Assembly: GCF_028864635.1 (NCBI RefSeq)
Contig: NZ_CP104850.1
Location: 688,001 to 752,000 of the forward strand
DNA length: 64,000 nucleotides
Direction of reading: 5' to 3'
Origin: Cloacibacterium sp. TD35
GTDB lineage: Bacteria > Bacteroidota > Bacteroidia > Flavobacteriales > Weeksellaceae
Shown: positions 8,830 to 18,061 of the stretch, in pieces
Numbering within the stretch: position 1 is the stretch's first letter
Layout of the letters: every line of letters starts with the position of its first letter
Notes under the pieces: generated by a model
Database searches by the model: none
What the model was told of the DNA's origin: nothing
Seen by the model: the letters and a program-made list of their open reading frames with translations, nothing else
Position numbers and translations under genes: made by a program

Positions 8830-8849
8830 AATGTTTCACGTGAAACATT
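8830..8849. promoter_or_regulatory. parS site 1 (ParB-binding centromere), perfect 20-bp palindrome
   Basis: AATGTTTCACGTGAAACATT is a perfect palindrome whose 16-bp core (8832-8847) exactly fits the bacterial parS consensus TGTTnCACGTGAAACA recognised by chromosomal ParB/Spo0J. It lies 38 bp before mnmG. A second identical 20-bp copy lies just after mnmG. parS sites normally cluster near the replication origin and nucleate ParB spreading and SMC loading. Confidence 0.9.
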
Positions 8850-8887
8850 TAAAAGAAAAAAGAAAATTTATAAATAAATAGATATAA

Positions 8888-10753
8888 ATGTTATTTAACG
8901 AAACATATGATGTAATCGTAGTAGGAGCTGGTCACGCTGGTTGCGAAGCTGCTGCTGCTGCTGCTAATCTAGGTTCTAAAACCATGCTTATTACGATGAA
9001 TATGCAAACCATCGGACAAATGTCTTGTAATCCAGCAATGGGTGGTATTGCAAAAGGTCAAATTGTAAGAGAAATAGATGCAATTGGCGGTTTTAGCGGA
9101 ATTGTAGCTGATAAATCTGCCATTCAATTCAAGATGCTTAACCTTTCAAAAGGACCTGCAATGTGGTCTCCTAGAACACAAAATGATAGAATGAAATTCG
9201 CAGAAGAATGGCGATATGTTCTAGAAAATACTCCAAATCTTGATTTTTTTCAGGATATGGTGAAATCTTTAATCATTAATAATGGAAAAGTAGAAGGCGT
9301 AATTACTTCTCTAGGTATAGAAATCAAAGGAAAATCTGTGGTTTTAACCAATGGAACTTTCTTAAATGGACTCATTCACGTAGGTGATAAACAGTTAGGA
9401 GGAGGAAGAATGGGCGAACCAAAAGCCTACGGAATTACTGAGCAATTAGTAGATTTAGGCTTTGAAGCTGGAAGAATGAAGACTGGAACACCAGTTCGTG
9501 TAGACGGAAGAAGTCTTGATTATTCTAAAATGGAAGAACAAGCAGGAGACAAAAATCCTCAAAAATTCAGTTATTTAGATACCCCTAAATTAACGAAACA
9601 ACGCAGTTGTTACATTACTTATACTAATGATACTGTACACGAAATTCTAAGAACTGGATTTGATAAATCTCCTATGTTTAATGGTACTATCCAAAGTATT
9701 GGACCAAGATATTGCCCAAGTATTGAAGATAAAATCAATCGTTTTGCGGAAAGAAACCGTCATCAATTATTTGCCGAACCAGAAGGTTGGAATACAGTAG
9801 AAGTATATGTAAATGGCTTTAGTTCTTCATTACCAGAAGATGTACAATTGAAAGCTTTACACCATGTTCCTGGCTTTGAAAAAGCTAAAATTTTCAGACC
9901 TGGTTACGCTATTGAATATGATTACTTCCCTCCTACACAATTAAAGCATACTTTAGAAACTAAATTGATAGAAAACCTATATTTTGCTGGTCAAATTAAT
10001 GGAACTACTGGTTACGAAGAAGCAGCTGGACAAGGTTTAATGGCAGGAATTAATGCACATAACAAAGTTCATGAAAAAGATGAATTTATACTCAGCAGAG
10101 ATGAAGCGTATATTGGTGTTTTAATAGATGATTTAATTACCAAAGGAACCGAAGAACCATACAGAATGTTTACTTCTAGAGCAGAATATAGATTACTTTT
10201 AAGACAAGATAATGCAGACATTAGATTAACTGAAAAAGCATACAATCTTGGTTTAGCTAAAGAAGAAAGGCTAAAAAATATGGAAGAAAAAGTATCTAAA
10301 TCTTCTGAACTTGAAGAATTTTTAAGAGAAACTTCTTTAAAACCTGGTATTATCAATCCTATTCTTGAAGCTAATGAAAGTTCACCTGTAGACCAAGCAT
10401 ACAGAGCAGCACAAATCCTTACAAGACCTAACCTTTCTTTAGAAAAATTAACTGCAATTGATTTCATCAAAGAAAAAGTAGAACAGTATAATGAAGAGCA
10501 GAAAGAACAGGCAGAAATCAATATCAAGTATAAAGGTTATATAGAAAAAGAAAGAGATAATGTAGCCAAATTACAAAGATTAGAAACCATTAGAATACCG
10601 GAAGATTTTGATTTTTCTAAAATTTCTTCTCTCTCTGCTGAAGCAAAACAAAAGCTCAATAAAATTCAACCTAAAACCATTGCACAAGCAGGAAGAATTT
10701 CAGGAGTATCTCCTGCAGATATTAATGTACTGCTTATATTTTTAGGAAGATAG
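8888..10753 (+). CDS. mnmG: tRNA uridine-5-carboxymethylaminomethyl modification enzyme MnmG (GidA)
   Basis: The FAD-binding subunit of the MnmE-MnmG complex, which installs cmnm5 on the wobble uridine of several tRNAs using methylene-THF and NADH. The 621-residue length is normal. The N-terminal dinucleotide-binding motif is VVGAGHAGCEAA at 11-22. Further GidA signatures are SCNPAMGGIAKGQIVREIDA, the catalytic-region Cys in RYCPSIEDK, and LYFAGQINGTTGYEEAAGQG; the C-terminal helical domain ends in SGVSPADINVLLIFL. mnmG lies near oriC in many bacteria, and here it is bracketed by two identical parS palindromes. It has no close co-directional neighbour upstream (203-bp gap), so it probably has its own promoter. 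Confidence 0.97.
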   Translation: MLFNETYDVIVVGAGHAGCEAAAAAANLGSKTMLITMNMQTIGQMSCNPAMGGIAKGQIVREIDAIGGFSGIVADKSAIQFKMLNLSKGPAMWSPRTQNDRMKFAEEWRYVLENTPNLDFFQDMVKSLIINNGKVEGVITSLGIEIKGKSVVLTNGTFLNGLIHVGDKQLGGGRMGEPKAYGITEQLVDLGFEAGRMKTGTPVRVDGRSLDYSKMEEQAGDKNPQKFSYLDTPKLTKQRSCYITYTNDTVHEILRTGFDKSPMFNGTIQSIGPRYCPSIEDKINRFAERNRHQLFAEPEGWNTVEVYVNGFSSSLPEDVQLKALHHVPGFEKAKIFRPGYAIEYDYFPPTQLKHTLETKLIENLYFAGQINGTTGYEEAAGQGLMAGINAHNKVHEKDEFILSRDEAYIGVLIDDLITKGTEEPYRMFTSRAEYRLLLRQDNADIRLTEKAYNLGLAKEERLKNMEEKVSKSSELEEFLRETSLKPGIINPILEANESSPVDQAYRAAQILTRPNLSLEKLTAIDFIKEKVEQYNEEQKEQAEINIKYKGYIEKERDNVAKLQRLETIRIPEDFDFSKISSLSAEAKQKLNKIQPKTIAQAGRISGVSPADINVLLIFLGR

Positions 10754-10759
10754 TAGCAA

Positions 10760-10779
10760 AATGTTTCACGTGAAACATT
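10760..10779. promoter_or_regulatory. parS site 2, identical 20-bp palindrome
   Basis: The same 20-bp palindrome as at 8830-8849, with the exact parS core at 10762-10777. It begins 6 bp after the mnmG stop. Two such sites 1.93 kb apart around one gene are very unlikely by chance for a 16-bp motif. Confidence 0.9.
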
Positions 10780-10823
10780 CTAGAATTTTGTATCAAATTT
10801 AGATTGGACTTAGCAAATTATAT

Positions 10824-11642
10824 ATGAAAATTAAAGATCATTTTTTAAGCAAAGAAATTTTTGAAATTAAAGAAACCGAAATAGAAGGAATTTTTAAAAC
10901 CTATCCAATTCCCGAAAATTTAGGTAAATATTATGAGAGTAAAGATTATATTTCTCATCACCAAGATTCTAATTCTTTAAAAGAAAAAATTTACAAATTT
11001 GCCCAATCTTTTAATTTAAATTATAAAAGAAATATTCTTTCTTCTGTAAGTTTTGAAAATGCTAAGGTTCTAGATTATGGCTGCGGTGCTGGTGAATTTT
11101 TGAAACATATAGAAAATGATGTTCAAACTTTCGGATATGAACCGAGTGACGCTGCCAGAAATTTTGCCAAACAAAAAACTACCAAAACAAAGTTTATAGA
11201 AAACTTAAATGAATTAGAAAACGGTAGTTTAGATGTTATTACGCTTTGGCATGTTTTCGAACATATAGAAAATCAGACTGAGATACTTTCATTATTTTAT
11301 GACAAATTAAATCCAAACGGTCATTTAATTATTGCAGTTCCTAACTGTACTTCTTATGATGCAAACTATTATAAAGATTTTTGGGCAGCTTATGACGTTC
11401 CTCGTCACTTATTTCATTTCTCAAAAAAAGGAATGGAAAAATTTTTCAATACCGAAAATTGGAAATTAGAAAAAATAAAACCTCTCCTACTCGATTCTTA
11501 TTATATTTCAATTTTGAGTGAAAAATATAAGAAAAATCCATTTTTTTGGATTTTTGGAGGAATTGTAGGAGCAATTTCGAACATAAAAGCATCAAAAAAC
11601 GGAGAATTTTCAAGTTTGATATACATTATCAAAAAAATCTAG
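10824..11642 (+). CDS. Class I SAM-dependent methyltransferase
   Basis: 272 residues with a Rossmann-type methyltransferase core: the SAM-binding motif I VLDYGCGAGEFL near 87-98, then LDVITLWHVFEHIENQ (motif resembling post-motif II of methyltransf_23 members) and GHLIIAVPNC. The N-terminal ~40 residues (ETEIEGIFKTYPIPENLGKYYESKDYISHH) are typical of Bacteroidota members of this group, often found among polysaccharide or lipid genes. Substrate cannot be told from sequence. It follows the second parS by 44 bp and is convergent with pgk across a strong bidirectional hairpin. Confidence 0.85.
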   Translation: MKIKDHFLSKEIFEIKETEIEGIFKTYPIPENLGKYYESKDYISHHQDSNSLKEKIYKFAQSFNLNYKRNILSSVSFENAKVLDYGCGAGEFLKHIENDVQTFGYEPSDAARNFAKQKTTKTKFIENLNELENGSLDVITLWHVFEHIENQTEILSLFYDKLNPNGHLIIAVPNCTSYDANYYKDFWAAYDVPRHLFHFSKKGMEKFFNTENWKLEKIKPLLLDSYYISILSEKYKKNPFFWIFGGIVGAISNIKASKNGEFSSLIYIIKKI

Positions 11643-11750
11643 AAAATCGATTTTTAAACTATTTATGAAAGTCAATTTTCAGCTATTTTGATTAAAATTT
11701 CTAGTTTTTGGAAATTTTATACTTAAAAAATCTACCCTATTATAAAACAA

Positions 11751-11784
11751 AAAATCTTCAGAAAAATTTCTGAAGATTTTTTTT
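11751..11784. terminator. Bidirectional intrinsic terminator between the methyltransferase and pgk
   Basis: A 14-bp perfect stem (AAAATCTTCAGAAA paired with TTTCTGAAGATTTT) with a very short loop, followed by a run of T on the plus strand and flanked by A-rich sequence giving a T-run on the minus strand. It sits between convergent genes. Confidence 0.85.
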
Positions 11785-11821
11785 GGTCTTTAAACTTCAA
11801 TAAAGTTTAAACTAAAATTTT

Positions 11822-13012
11822 TTAATTATTTATTGCAGCAACTCCTGGAAGTTCTAAACCTTCTAAAGATTCTAACATAGCACCTCCTCCAGTTGAAACA
11901 TAAGAAACTTTATCTGCATAACCATTTTGTTTTACAAAAGCTACAGAATCTCCTCCTCCAACTAAAGAGAAAGCTCCTAATTGAGTTGCTTCGTCTATAC
12001 TATCTCCTAATGCTTTAGTTCCAGCTGAGAAATTCTCCATTTCGAAAACTCCAATCGGTCCGTTCCAAAGAATTGTTCTAGAATTCATAATCACATCGTG
12101 GAAGATTTCTCTAGATTTAGATCCAGCATCCATTCCCATCATGTTTTCTGGAATGTGATAAATATCTACCTCTTCTCTATGCGCATCATTATTAAATTCA
12201 TCTGCAGCAATTACGTCTACAGGCAAATAGACTTTTACATTATTATGTTTAGCTTTTTCTAAAATTTCTAAAGCCAAATCCATTTTATCAGCCTCTAATA
12301 AAGAAGTTCCGATGTTACCTCCTAAAGCTTTAATAAAAGTAAAAGACATTCCTCCACCGATAATTAAATTATCAACAGCTGTTAAAATATTTTCGATAAT
12401 AGTGATTTTAGTAGAAACTTTAGAACCACCCAAAATAGCAGTAACTGGTTTTTCACCGCTTCCTAATACTTTATCTATCGCTTCTAATTCTTTAGCCATT
12501 AATAAACCGAAAAATTTAGTTGAAGGGAAAAATTTAGCTATAACAGCAGTAGAAGCATGTGCTCTGTGAGCAGTACCAAACGCATCATTTACATAAACAT
12601 CTCCTAATTTTGCTAATTTTCCTGCAAATTCTTCATCACCAGCTTCTTCTTCATTATAAAATCTAAGGTTCTCTAGCAATAGAATTTCACCTGGATGAAG
12701 CTCTGCAGCTGCTTTTTCAGCAACTTCTCCTATACAATCAGAAGCAAATTTCACTTCTTTTCCTAATACTTTAGAAACTTCATCTACTATCTGAGAAAGA
12801 GAAAACTCTGGATTTACTTTACCTTTTGGTCTACCAAGATGCGTCATGATAATTACAGAACCTCCATCATTTAAGATTTTATCAATCGTAGGTTTAGCAG
12901 CAACTATTCTGGTATTATCGGTTACTTTTTTATTTTCATCTTGAGGTACGTTGAAATCTACTCTAATTAATGCTTTTTTTCCAGCGAAACTGATATCATT
13001 AATGGTTTTCAT
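11822..13012 (-). CDS. pgk: Phosphoglycerate kinase
   Basis: Transfers phosphate between 1,3-bisphosphoglycerate and ADP in glycolysis. The 396-residue length is standard. N-terminal motifs are [24 protein letters not shown] (phosphoglycerate binding), [10 protein letters not shown] and [13 protein letters not shown]; the C-terminal nucleotide domain has [23 protein letters not shown] and the glycine-rich [14 protein letters not shown]. The start [21 protein letters not shown] is the normal one. Its upstream region is the 660-bp AT-rich gap shared with rpiB. A candidate -7 element lies at 13066-13073. Confidence 0.98.
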   Translation of the reverse strand: MKTINDISFAGKKALIRVDFNVPQDENKKVTDNTRIVAAKPTIDKILNDGGSVIIMTHLGRPKGKVNPEFSLSQIVDEVSKVLGKEVKFASDCIGEVAEKAAAELHPGEILLLENLRFYNEEEAGDEEFAGKLAKLGDVYVNDAFGTAHRAHASTAVIAKFFPSTKFFGLLMAKELEAIDKVLGSGEKPVTAILGGSKVSTKITIIENILTAVDNLIIGGGMSFTFIKALGGNIGTSLLEADKMDLALEILEKAKHNNVKVYLPVDVIAADEFNNDAHREEVDIYHIPENMMGMDAGSKSREIFHDVIMNSRTILWNGPIGVFEMENFSAGTKALGDSIDEATQLGAFSLVGGGDSVAFVKQNGYADKVSYVSTGGGAMLESLEGLELPGVAAINN

Positions 13013-13065
13013 AAATTTTTTTCTTTTTAAAGTTTTTAGATTATTCTGCTTTTTTTAAAGCTTTA

Positions 13066-13073
13066 CAAATTTA
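13066..13073 (-). promoter_or_regulatory. Candidate -7 promoter element for pgk
   Basis: On the minus strand this reads TAAATTTG (TAnnTTTG class), 53 nt before the pgk start. A -33 element is not obvious. Confidence 0.4.
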
Positions 13074-13099
13074 AGATTTCTAAAATGGCAAAAAGAAAA

Positions 13100-13640
13100 A
13101 TCATGAGAAAAATTTCCACAAACTGACGAAAAACATTTTATAACATATTTTCTTCTTTTTAATAAAAAAAGAAATGAATACTATTGTTGTAGTTGTGAAT
13201 AATGGGGAAAACTATTTTCTAATTTTTTTACGGAAAGAGTTGTAGTGCAATTCATAAGTTTTCCATATTGTAATATTCTCATAATCATATAAATAAATGC
13301 TTTACTAACAATTGTGAATAACTCTTATTTCATACATATATTGAAAAACTTGTTATGGAAAAACTAAAGAATTTGACCTCAAAAAAATATATAAACAAAA
13401 TCTATAATATTGCAAGTTTTTTTCTATTACACAAAAATTCTTTAACTTTTTATTTTATTTAGCAGAAGTTTTAAACATAGTAATTAACATTCTGTTAATA
13501 ATTGTGTAACATTCTATTAAAATACTGTAAATTAGTAGAATACAAATTAAAGTAATTTGCTGAGATTTTCTTAAACACTTGATTTTAAAGCCTATTAAAT
13601 AATTGGATTTTAAAAATTAATCCACAATTCACATTTAAAG
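13100..13640. other. Very AT-rich 0.5-kb non-coding region with DnaA-box-like sites; candidate oriC
   Basis: The 660-bp gap between divergent pgk and rpiB is among the longest gene-free stretches in the window and is strikingly AT-rich. On the minus strand it contains two exact TTATTCACA boxes (13194-13202 and 13313-13321), which fit the DnaA-box consensus TTATNCACA. One-mismatch relatives are at 13112-13120 (ATTTCCACA), 13425-13433 (TATTACACA) and 13618-13626 (TAATCCACA). No reading frame of note is seen. With the parS pair 2.9-4.8 kb away this suggests a replication origin, but dnaA and parAB are not in the window, so this is inference. Confidence 0.45.
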
Positions 13641-13643
13641 TGT

Positions 13644-13651
13644 TAATTTTG
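13644..13651 (+). promoter_or_regulatory. Candidate -7 promoter element for rpiB
   Basis: TAATTTTG, a TAnnTTTG match, 20 nt before the rpiB start. Confidence 0.45.
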
Positions 13652-13671
13652 TAGAAATAATAAGAAATAAA

Positions 13672-14103
13672 ATGAAAAAAATAGCAATCGCCGCAGATCA
13701 CGCAGGCTATGAATACAAGGAATTTGCAAAGAAACAATTAGAAGGAAAATATGAATTGGTAGATTTTGGAACTCATGGTTTAGATTCTGTAGACTATCCA
13801 GATTTTGTACATCCTGCTGCAAGTGCTGTAGAAAACGGAGATTGTGAATTTGGAATTTTATTTTGTGGGAGCGGACAAGGAGTACAATTAAGTGCCAATA
13901 AACACCAAGGAATAAGATGTGCATTAGCTTGGATGCCAGAAATTGCAGAATTATCTCGACAACACAATAATTGTAATATGGTTGCAATGCCAGCCAGATT
14001 TATTGCCAAAGAATTGGCGCTAGAAATCATAGAGAAATTTCTCACCACCGATTTCGAAGGAGGAAGACATCAGAACAGAGTAGATAAAATCACTTGTAAA
14101 TAA
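13672..14103 (+). CDS. rpiB: Ribose-5-phosphate isomerase B
   Basis: Interconverts ribose 5-phosphate and ribulose 5-phosphate in the pentose phosphate pathway. The 143-residue length fits the LacA/RpiB family. IAIAADHAGYEYKE carries the conserved phosphate-contact Asp-His, and the catalytic Cys65 is in FCGSGQGVQLSANK; ACALAW is replaced by RCALAW, and HNNCNMVAMPAR is typical. It is followed by a clean terminator and a 68-bp gap to rnr, so it is probably transcribed alone from the promoter in the AT-rich region upstream. Confidence 0.96.
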   Translation: MKKIAIAADHAGYEYKEFAKKQLEGKYELVDFGTHGLDSVDYPDFVHPAASAVENGDCEFGILFCGSGQGVQLSANKHQGIRCALAWMPEIAELSRQHNNCNMVAMPARFIAKELALEIIEKFLTTDFEGGRHQNRVDKITCK

Positions 14104-14107
14104 AGCC

Positions 14108-14133
14108 ATCTCCGACGAAAGTTGGAGATTTTT
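14108..14133 (+). terminator. Intrinsic terminator after rpiB
   Basis: Nine-base-pair stem ATCTCCGAC / GTTGGAGAT (one G-U pair) closed by a GAAA tetraloop and followed by a short T-run. Confidence 0.8.
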
Positions 14134-14171
14134 ATTTAAATTTATAAAAATTAAAAAACACTAAAACATAT

Positions 14172-16319
14172 ATGAAACAACAACATAAATCACAAAAACA
14201 AGACCAGAAACTTCGCGATATTGGGAAGCTCATTCTGCGTTTTATGAATAAAAAAGCTTCTAAAATCTACAATTACAAACAGATTGCAGACGGAATAGAA
14301 TATAAAAATCCGAGACAAAGAGAACTCGTCATTCAGGCACTTCATAAACTGAAAGCCGAAGATAAAATTAAGGAAACAGAGAAAAATAAATACATCGTTA
14401 ATCTATTGATTACTGATACTTTAACCGGAGTTATAGATTTTGCAGCCAATGGAAATGCCTACGTAAAAGTAGAAGATATAGAAGATGACATTTTTATTCA
14501 TCAAAAAAATGTAAAAGATGCTTTACAAGGTGATACGGTTCTTATCGTAACCTATCATTTCAAAGGAAAAAAATTAGAAGGTTCTGTTTTAGAAGTTTTA
14601 GAACGTGCTAATGATACTTTTGTAGGGACTTTTCAGTTTGTTCCGCATAAAGATTTTGGATTTGTAGTCATTGATAAAAAACAAATCAATAATGACTTTT
14701 TCATTCCAAAAAATAAAATAAACGGTGCTAAAGATGGAGAAAAAGTAGTGGTAAAAATGCTGAATTGGGATGCAAATTCTAAAAATCCTGAAGGGGAGAT
14801 TATCCAAGTTTTGGGACTTCCTGGTGAACATGAAACAGAAATCCACTCCATTTTAGCAGAATATGGTTTACCTTATGAATTTCCACCAGAAGTAGAAGCA
14901 GAAGCAGATAAAATTGATAGAAAAATTACTGCTGCAGAAGTGAAAAAACGAAGAGATATGCGTGAAATTCTCACATTTACCATTGACCCAAAAGATGCGA
15001 AAGATTTTGATGACGCCCTTTCTTTACAGAAATTAGAAAATGGAAACTGGGAAATTGGTGTTCACATTGCAGACGTTTCGCATTATGTAAGACCTGGGAC
15101 TATTTTAGATGATGAAGCATATAACAGAGCAACTTCAGTTTATTTGGTAGACAGAGTGGTTCCTATGCTTCCTGAGGTTTTGAGTAATGATGTTTGTTCG
15201 CTTCGTCCAAATGAAGATAAATTCACATTTTCTGCAGTTTTTGAATTGAATGATAAAGCTGAAGTTCAAAATCAATGGTTCGGAAGAACGGTTATTCATT
15301 CAGACAGAAGATTTACCTATGAAGAAGCGCAAGAACGAATTGAAACGAAAACAGGAGAATTGGCAGAAGAAATAATGGTATTAGATAAACTCGCTAAAAT
15401 TCTAAGGAAAAATAGAATTAAAAATGGAGCAATTACTTTTGACAGAAGTGAAGTAAGATTCAATTTAGACGAGAATAATGAACCTATTGGTGTTTATTTT
15501 AAAATCAGCAAAGATTCTAATCATTTGATTGAAGAATTCATGCTTTTGGCTAATAGAAAAGTATCTGAATTTGTTTCACTAACTAGAAAAGGGGAAACTA
15601 CAGGAAATACTTTTGTGTATAGAGTTCACGATGATCCTAATCCTACAAAATTAGAAGCATTGCGAGAATTTGTAGGAACTTTCGGGTACAAAATGAATCT
15701 TGCCAATTCTAAAAAAGTGGCAGAATCACTCAATAAATTATTGAACGATGTAAAAGGAAAAAGCGAAGAAAACATGATTGAAACTCTTGCCATGCGAAGC
15801 ATGAGCAAAGCAGTTTATTCTACCAATCCTATTGGACATTACGGATTAGGATTCGAATATTACTCTCACTTTACCTCTCCTATTCGTAGATATCCAGATT
15901 TAATAGCTCACCGTTTGTTACAGCATTATTTGGATGGAGGAAAATCTCCTTTTGCTGCAGAATACGAAGAATATTGCAAACATTGTAGTGATATGGAACG
16001 TCTCGCATCAGATGCAGAAAGAGATTCTATTAAATTCATGCAAGTAAAATTCATGGAAAAACATGTAGGAGAAGTTTTCGAAGGGGTAATTTCTGGAACT
16101 GCAGATTTCGGATTCTGGGTAGAAATTCCAGAAAACGGCGCAGAAGGTTTAATTAAATTGCGCGATTTAATGGATGATTCATACTTCCACGAACCAAAAA
16201 CACATTCTATTGTAGGAATGAGAACAGGTAAAACTTATCAATTAGGGGACACTATAAAAATTAAAGTAATAAAAGCGAATTTGGTGGCTAAACAATTAGA
16301 TTTTAAAGTGGTGGATTAA
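14172..16319 (+). CDS. rnr: Ribonuclease R (3'-5' exoribonuclease)
   Basis: A processive 3'-5' exoribonuclease that degrades structured RNA and acts in rRNA and mRNA turnover. 715 residues. Order of domains: N-terminal basic segment and helix-turn-helix-like region, two cold-shock domains (GVIDFAANGNAYVKVE near 85 and the following barrel), the RNB catalytic domain with the metal-binding acidic motif TIDPKDAKDFDDALSL near 270-285, the family signature HYGLGFEYYSHFTSPIRRYPDLIAHR near 555-580, and a C-terminal S1 domain (GEVFEGVISGTADFGFWVEI). The ATG at 14172 precedes a Gln/Lys-rich N-terminus usual for the family. Flanking genes are co-directional but with 68-bp and 110-bp gaps, so it is likely monocistronic. 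Confidence 0.96.
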   Translation: MKQQHKSQKQDQKLRDIGKLILRFMNKKASKIYNYKQIADGIEYKNPRQRELVIQALHKLKAEDKIKETEKNKYIVNLLITDTLTGVIDFAANGNAYVKVEDIEDDIFIHQKNVKDALQGDTVLIVTYHFKGKKLEGSVLEVLERANDTFVGTFQFVPHKDFGFVVIDKKQINNDFFIPKNKINGAKDGEKVVVKMLNWDANSKNPEGEIIQVLGLPGEHETEIHSILAEYGLPYEFPPEVEAEADKIDRKITAAEVKKRRDMREILTFTIDPKDAKDFDDALSLQKLENGNWEIGVHIADVSHYVRPGTILDDEAYNRATSVYLVDRVVPMLPEVLSNDVCSLRPNEDKFTFSAVFELNDKAEVQNQWFGRTVIHSDRRFTYEEAQERIETKTGELAEEIMVLDKLAKILRKNRIKNGAITFDRSEVRFNLDENNEPIGVYFKISKDSNHLIEEFMLLANRKVSEFVSLTRKGETTGNTFVYRVHDDPNPTKLEALREFVGTFGYKMNLANSKKVAESLNKLLNDVKGKSEENMIETLAMRSMSKAVYSTNPIGHYGLGFEYYSHFTSPIRRYPDLIAHRLLQHYLDGGKSPFAAEYEEYCKHCSDMERLASDAERDSIKFMQVKFMEKHVGEVFEGVISGTADFGFWVEIPENGAEGLIKLRDLMDDSYFHEPKTHSIVGMRTGKTYQLGDTIKIKVIKANLVAKQLDFKVVD

Positions 16320-16417
16320 ATTTAAAATCCCAAGGCTAAACAATAAAAATTATTGAAATTTCAGTTCAAACAATAAGCAAAATTTTAAAAAATATTAATC
16401 TTTAAATTGTAATTTCT

Positions 16418-16425
16418 TACCTTTG
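16418..16425 (+). promoter_or_regulatory. -7 promoter element four bases before the LysE-type gene ATG
   Basis: TACCTTTG followed by TTAA and then the ATG at 16430. With transcription starting a few bases after the -7 word the mRNA would begin at or next to the start codon, i.e. be leaderless. Confidence 0.5.
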
Positions 16426-16429
16426 TTAA

Positions 16430-17116
16430 ATGCTTGAACTTATACTTTCGGCAATCGGATTAGGATTTATGTTGAGTCTTGTTTTTATAGGACCAATATT
16501 CTTTTTATTGATTGAGACTAGTTTTTGTAGAGGTCATCGTCATGCATTGGCATTAGATTTAGGCGTGATTACTGCAGATATTTTGTGTATTGTTGCCGCT
16601 TATTTTGCCAGTGCAGATTTGGTAAATCTTATAGACAAACATCCAGGATTTTATAGAATCACAGCACTTATTATTTTGGTTTATGGAATCTTCATGATGG
16701 TTACCAAAACTCAAATGCATGTGGCTAATGAGAAAAAAATCATCAATCAAAATTATTTCAAAACCTTTGTGAATGGCTTCTTATTCAATATTCTAAATGT
16801 GGGTGTCATATTATTTTGGCTAGTTACTGTAATTTCGGTGAGAAATGAATATCCAGATTTGCAGAATTTCATGCTCTATATCGGTTTAGTAATTGCGACT
16901 TATCTTGCAATAGACTTACTCAAAATATTATTAGCCAAGCAATTTCACTATAAATTGACTCAAAACTTAGCCAATAAAATCCGAAAAACTGTAGGAATTA
17001 TCCTTATCATTTTTAGTTTTTTCATCTTTCTGCAGAGTTATAAAAAATTCAATCAGTTTGACAAGCGTTTAGAAGAAGCAGAAAGCAAAGAAATACTCTA
17101 TCAAAAAGCAAAATGA
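16430..17116 (+). CDS. LysE/RhtB-family amino-acid exporter-like membrane protein
   Basis: 228 residues with about six hydrophobic segments. The N-terminus (LILSAIGLGFMLSLVFIGPIFFLLIETSFCRGHRHAL) has the LysE-type signature in which a GP turn in the first helix is followed by a short loop and helix 2. Members export amino acids such as lysine, homoserine or threonine across the inner membrane; the substrate here is unknown. The C-terminal ~25 residues are charged and cytosolic. A TAnnTTTG element ends four bases before the ATG. The stop overlaps the start of the next gene (ldcA) by 4 bp, so the two are an operon. Confidence 0.85.
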   Translation: MLELILSAIGLGFMLSLVFIGPIFFLLIETSFCRGHRHALALDLGVITADILCIVAAYFASADLVNLIDKHPGFYRITALIILVYGIFMMVTKTQMHVANEKKIINQNYFKTFVNGFLFNILNVGVILFWLVTVISVRNEYPDLQNFMLYIGLVIATYLAIDLLKILLAKQFHYKLTQNLANKIRKTVGIILIIFSFFIFLQSYKKFNQFDKRLEEAESKEILYQKAK

Positions 17117-18042
17117 AAAATATTATTTTTCCTAAAACTTTAAAAAAAGGTGATCAAATAGCCATTATTTCTCCTGCAGGATTTGTAGAAGAAGCATCAC
17201 TTCAGAGCACTATCAGTTTGATAAAATCAAAAGGCTACGAACCTATTTTAGGAAAATATACCCTTGGAAAATTTGAAAACGGTTACAACTATTCAGGAAC
17301 CGAAAAAGAAAGAATTCAGGATTTAAATTGGGCTTTAAATAACCCAGAAATTTCAGCAATTTGGGCTTCAAGAGGTGGGTATGGTTGTCAGCATTTATTG
17401 AGACATCTCAAACTTTCAGAATTTAGAGAAAATCCGAAATGGTATATTGGTTATTCTGATAATACAGTCATTAACAGTTATTTACTGAAAAATAATTTTG
17501 CTTCTATTCACGGACAAACCATTAAAACAGCTAGTTTCGGGGTTTCTGAAGGTAGCTATGAAGATATTTTCAAAATTTTAGAAGGAAAGAAAATCCATTA
17601 TTTCGTAGAAAAACATCAACTCAATAAAAACGGAAAAGCAGAAGGAGAAGTCATTGGCGGAAATTTAGCCTTGATTTATGCCCTATTAGGAACTCCTTAT
17701 TCATTTGATTTCAAAGATAAAATTCTTTTCATAGAAGATATTGGCGAGAATTTTTATGCGCTCGATAGAATGTTGATAAGCCTTGATTTAGCAGGAGTTT
17801 TCAGAAAAATCAAAGGATTAATAATTGGTGGAATGACCAATATGGGCGATGCAAAAGAAAACAAAAACTATGATGAACCTTTCGATGAATTTGCTTACGA
17901 AATCATAGCTCAAAGAATAAAAAAATACAACTTCCCTACTCTATTTGGCTTTCCAAATGGGCATATTTTTGACAATAGACCTTTAATTATTGGTGCTAGA
18001 ATAAAAATGGAAGTTGAGGAAAAAATAAAGATTGAATATTAA
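17113..18042 (+). CDS. ldcA: LD-carboxypeptidase (peptidase family S66)
   Basis: Removes the terminal D-alanine from the murein tetrapeptide in the cytoplasm during peptidoglycan recycling. 309 residues. The S66 triad is visible: nucleophile Ser115 in GYSDNTV, Glu208 in LFIEDIGE, and His284 in FPNGHIFDNRP. IWASRGGYGCQHLL near 84-97 is the typical substrate-binding segment. It overlaps the LysE-type gene by 4 bp (ATGA) and is 19 bp from yraN, so the run lysE-ldcA-yraN is likely one transcript. A role together with the Mpl/MurC-like ligase at 536-1903 is possible but the genes are not linked. Confidence 0.93.
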   Translation: MKNIIFPKTLKKGDQIAIISPAGFVEEASLQSTISLIKSKGYEPILGKYTLGKFENGYNYSGTEKERIQDLNWALNNPEISAIWASRGGYGCQHLLRHLKLSEFRENPKWYIGYSDNTVINSYLLKNNFASIHGQTIKTASFGVSEGSYEDIFKILEGKKIHYFVEKHQLNKNGKAEGEVIGGNLALIYALLGTPYSFDFKDKILFIEDIGENFYALDRMLISLDLAGVFRKIKGLIIGGMTNMGDAKENKNYDEPFDEFAYEIIAQRIKKYNFPTLFGFPNGHIFDNRPLIIGARIKMEVEEKIKIEY

Positions 18043-18061
18043 GTTATAAAACTTAAACTTC

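Noticed and set aside
10069-10527. 152-residue minus-strand open frame inside mnmG
   Set aside because: Shadow of the mnmG coding sequence; Ser/Leu-rich antisense translation with no recognisable motif.
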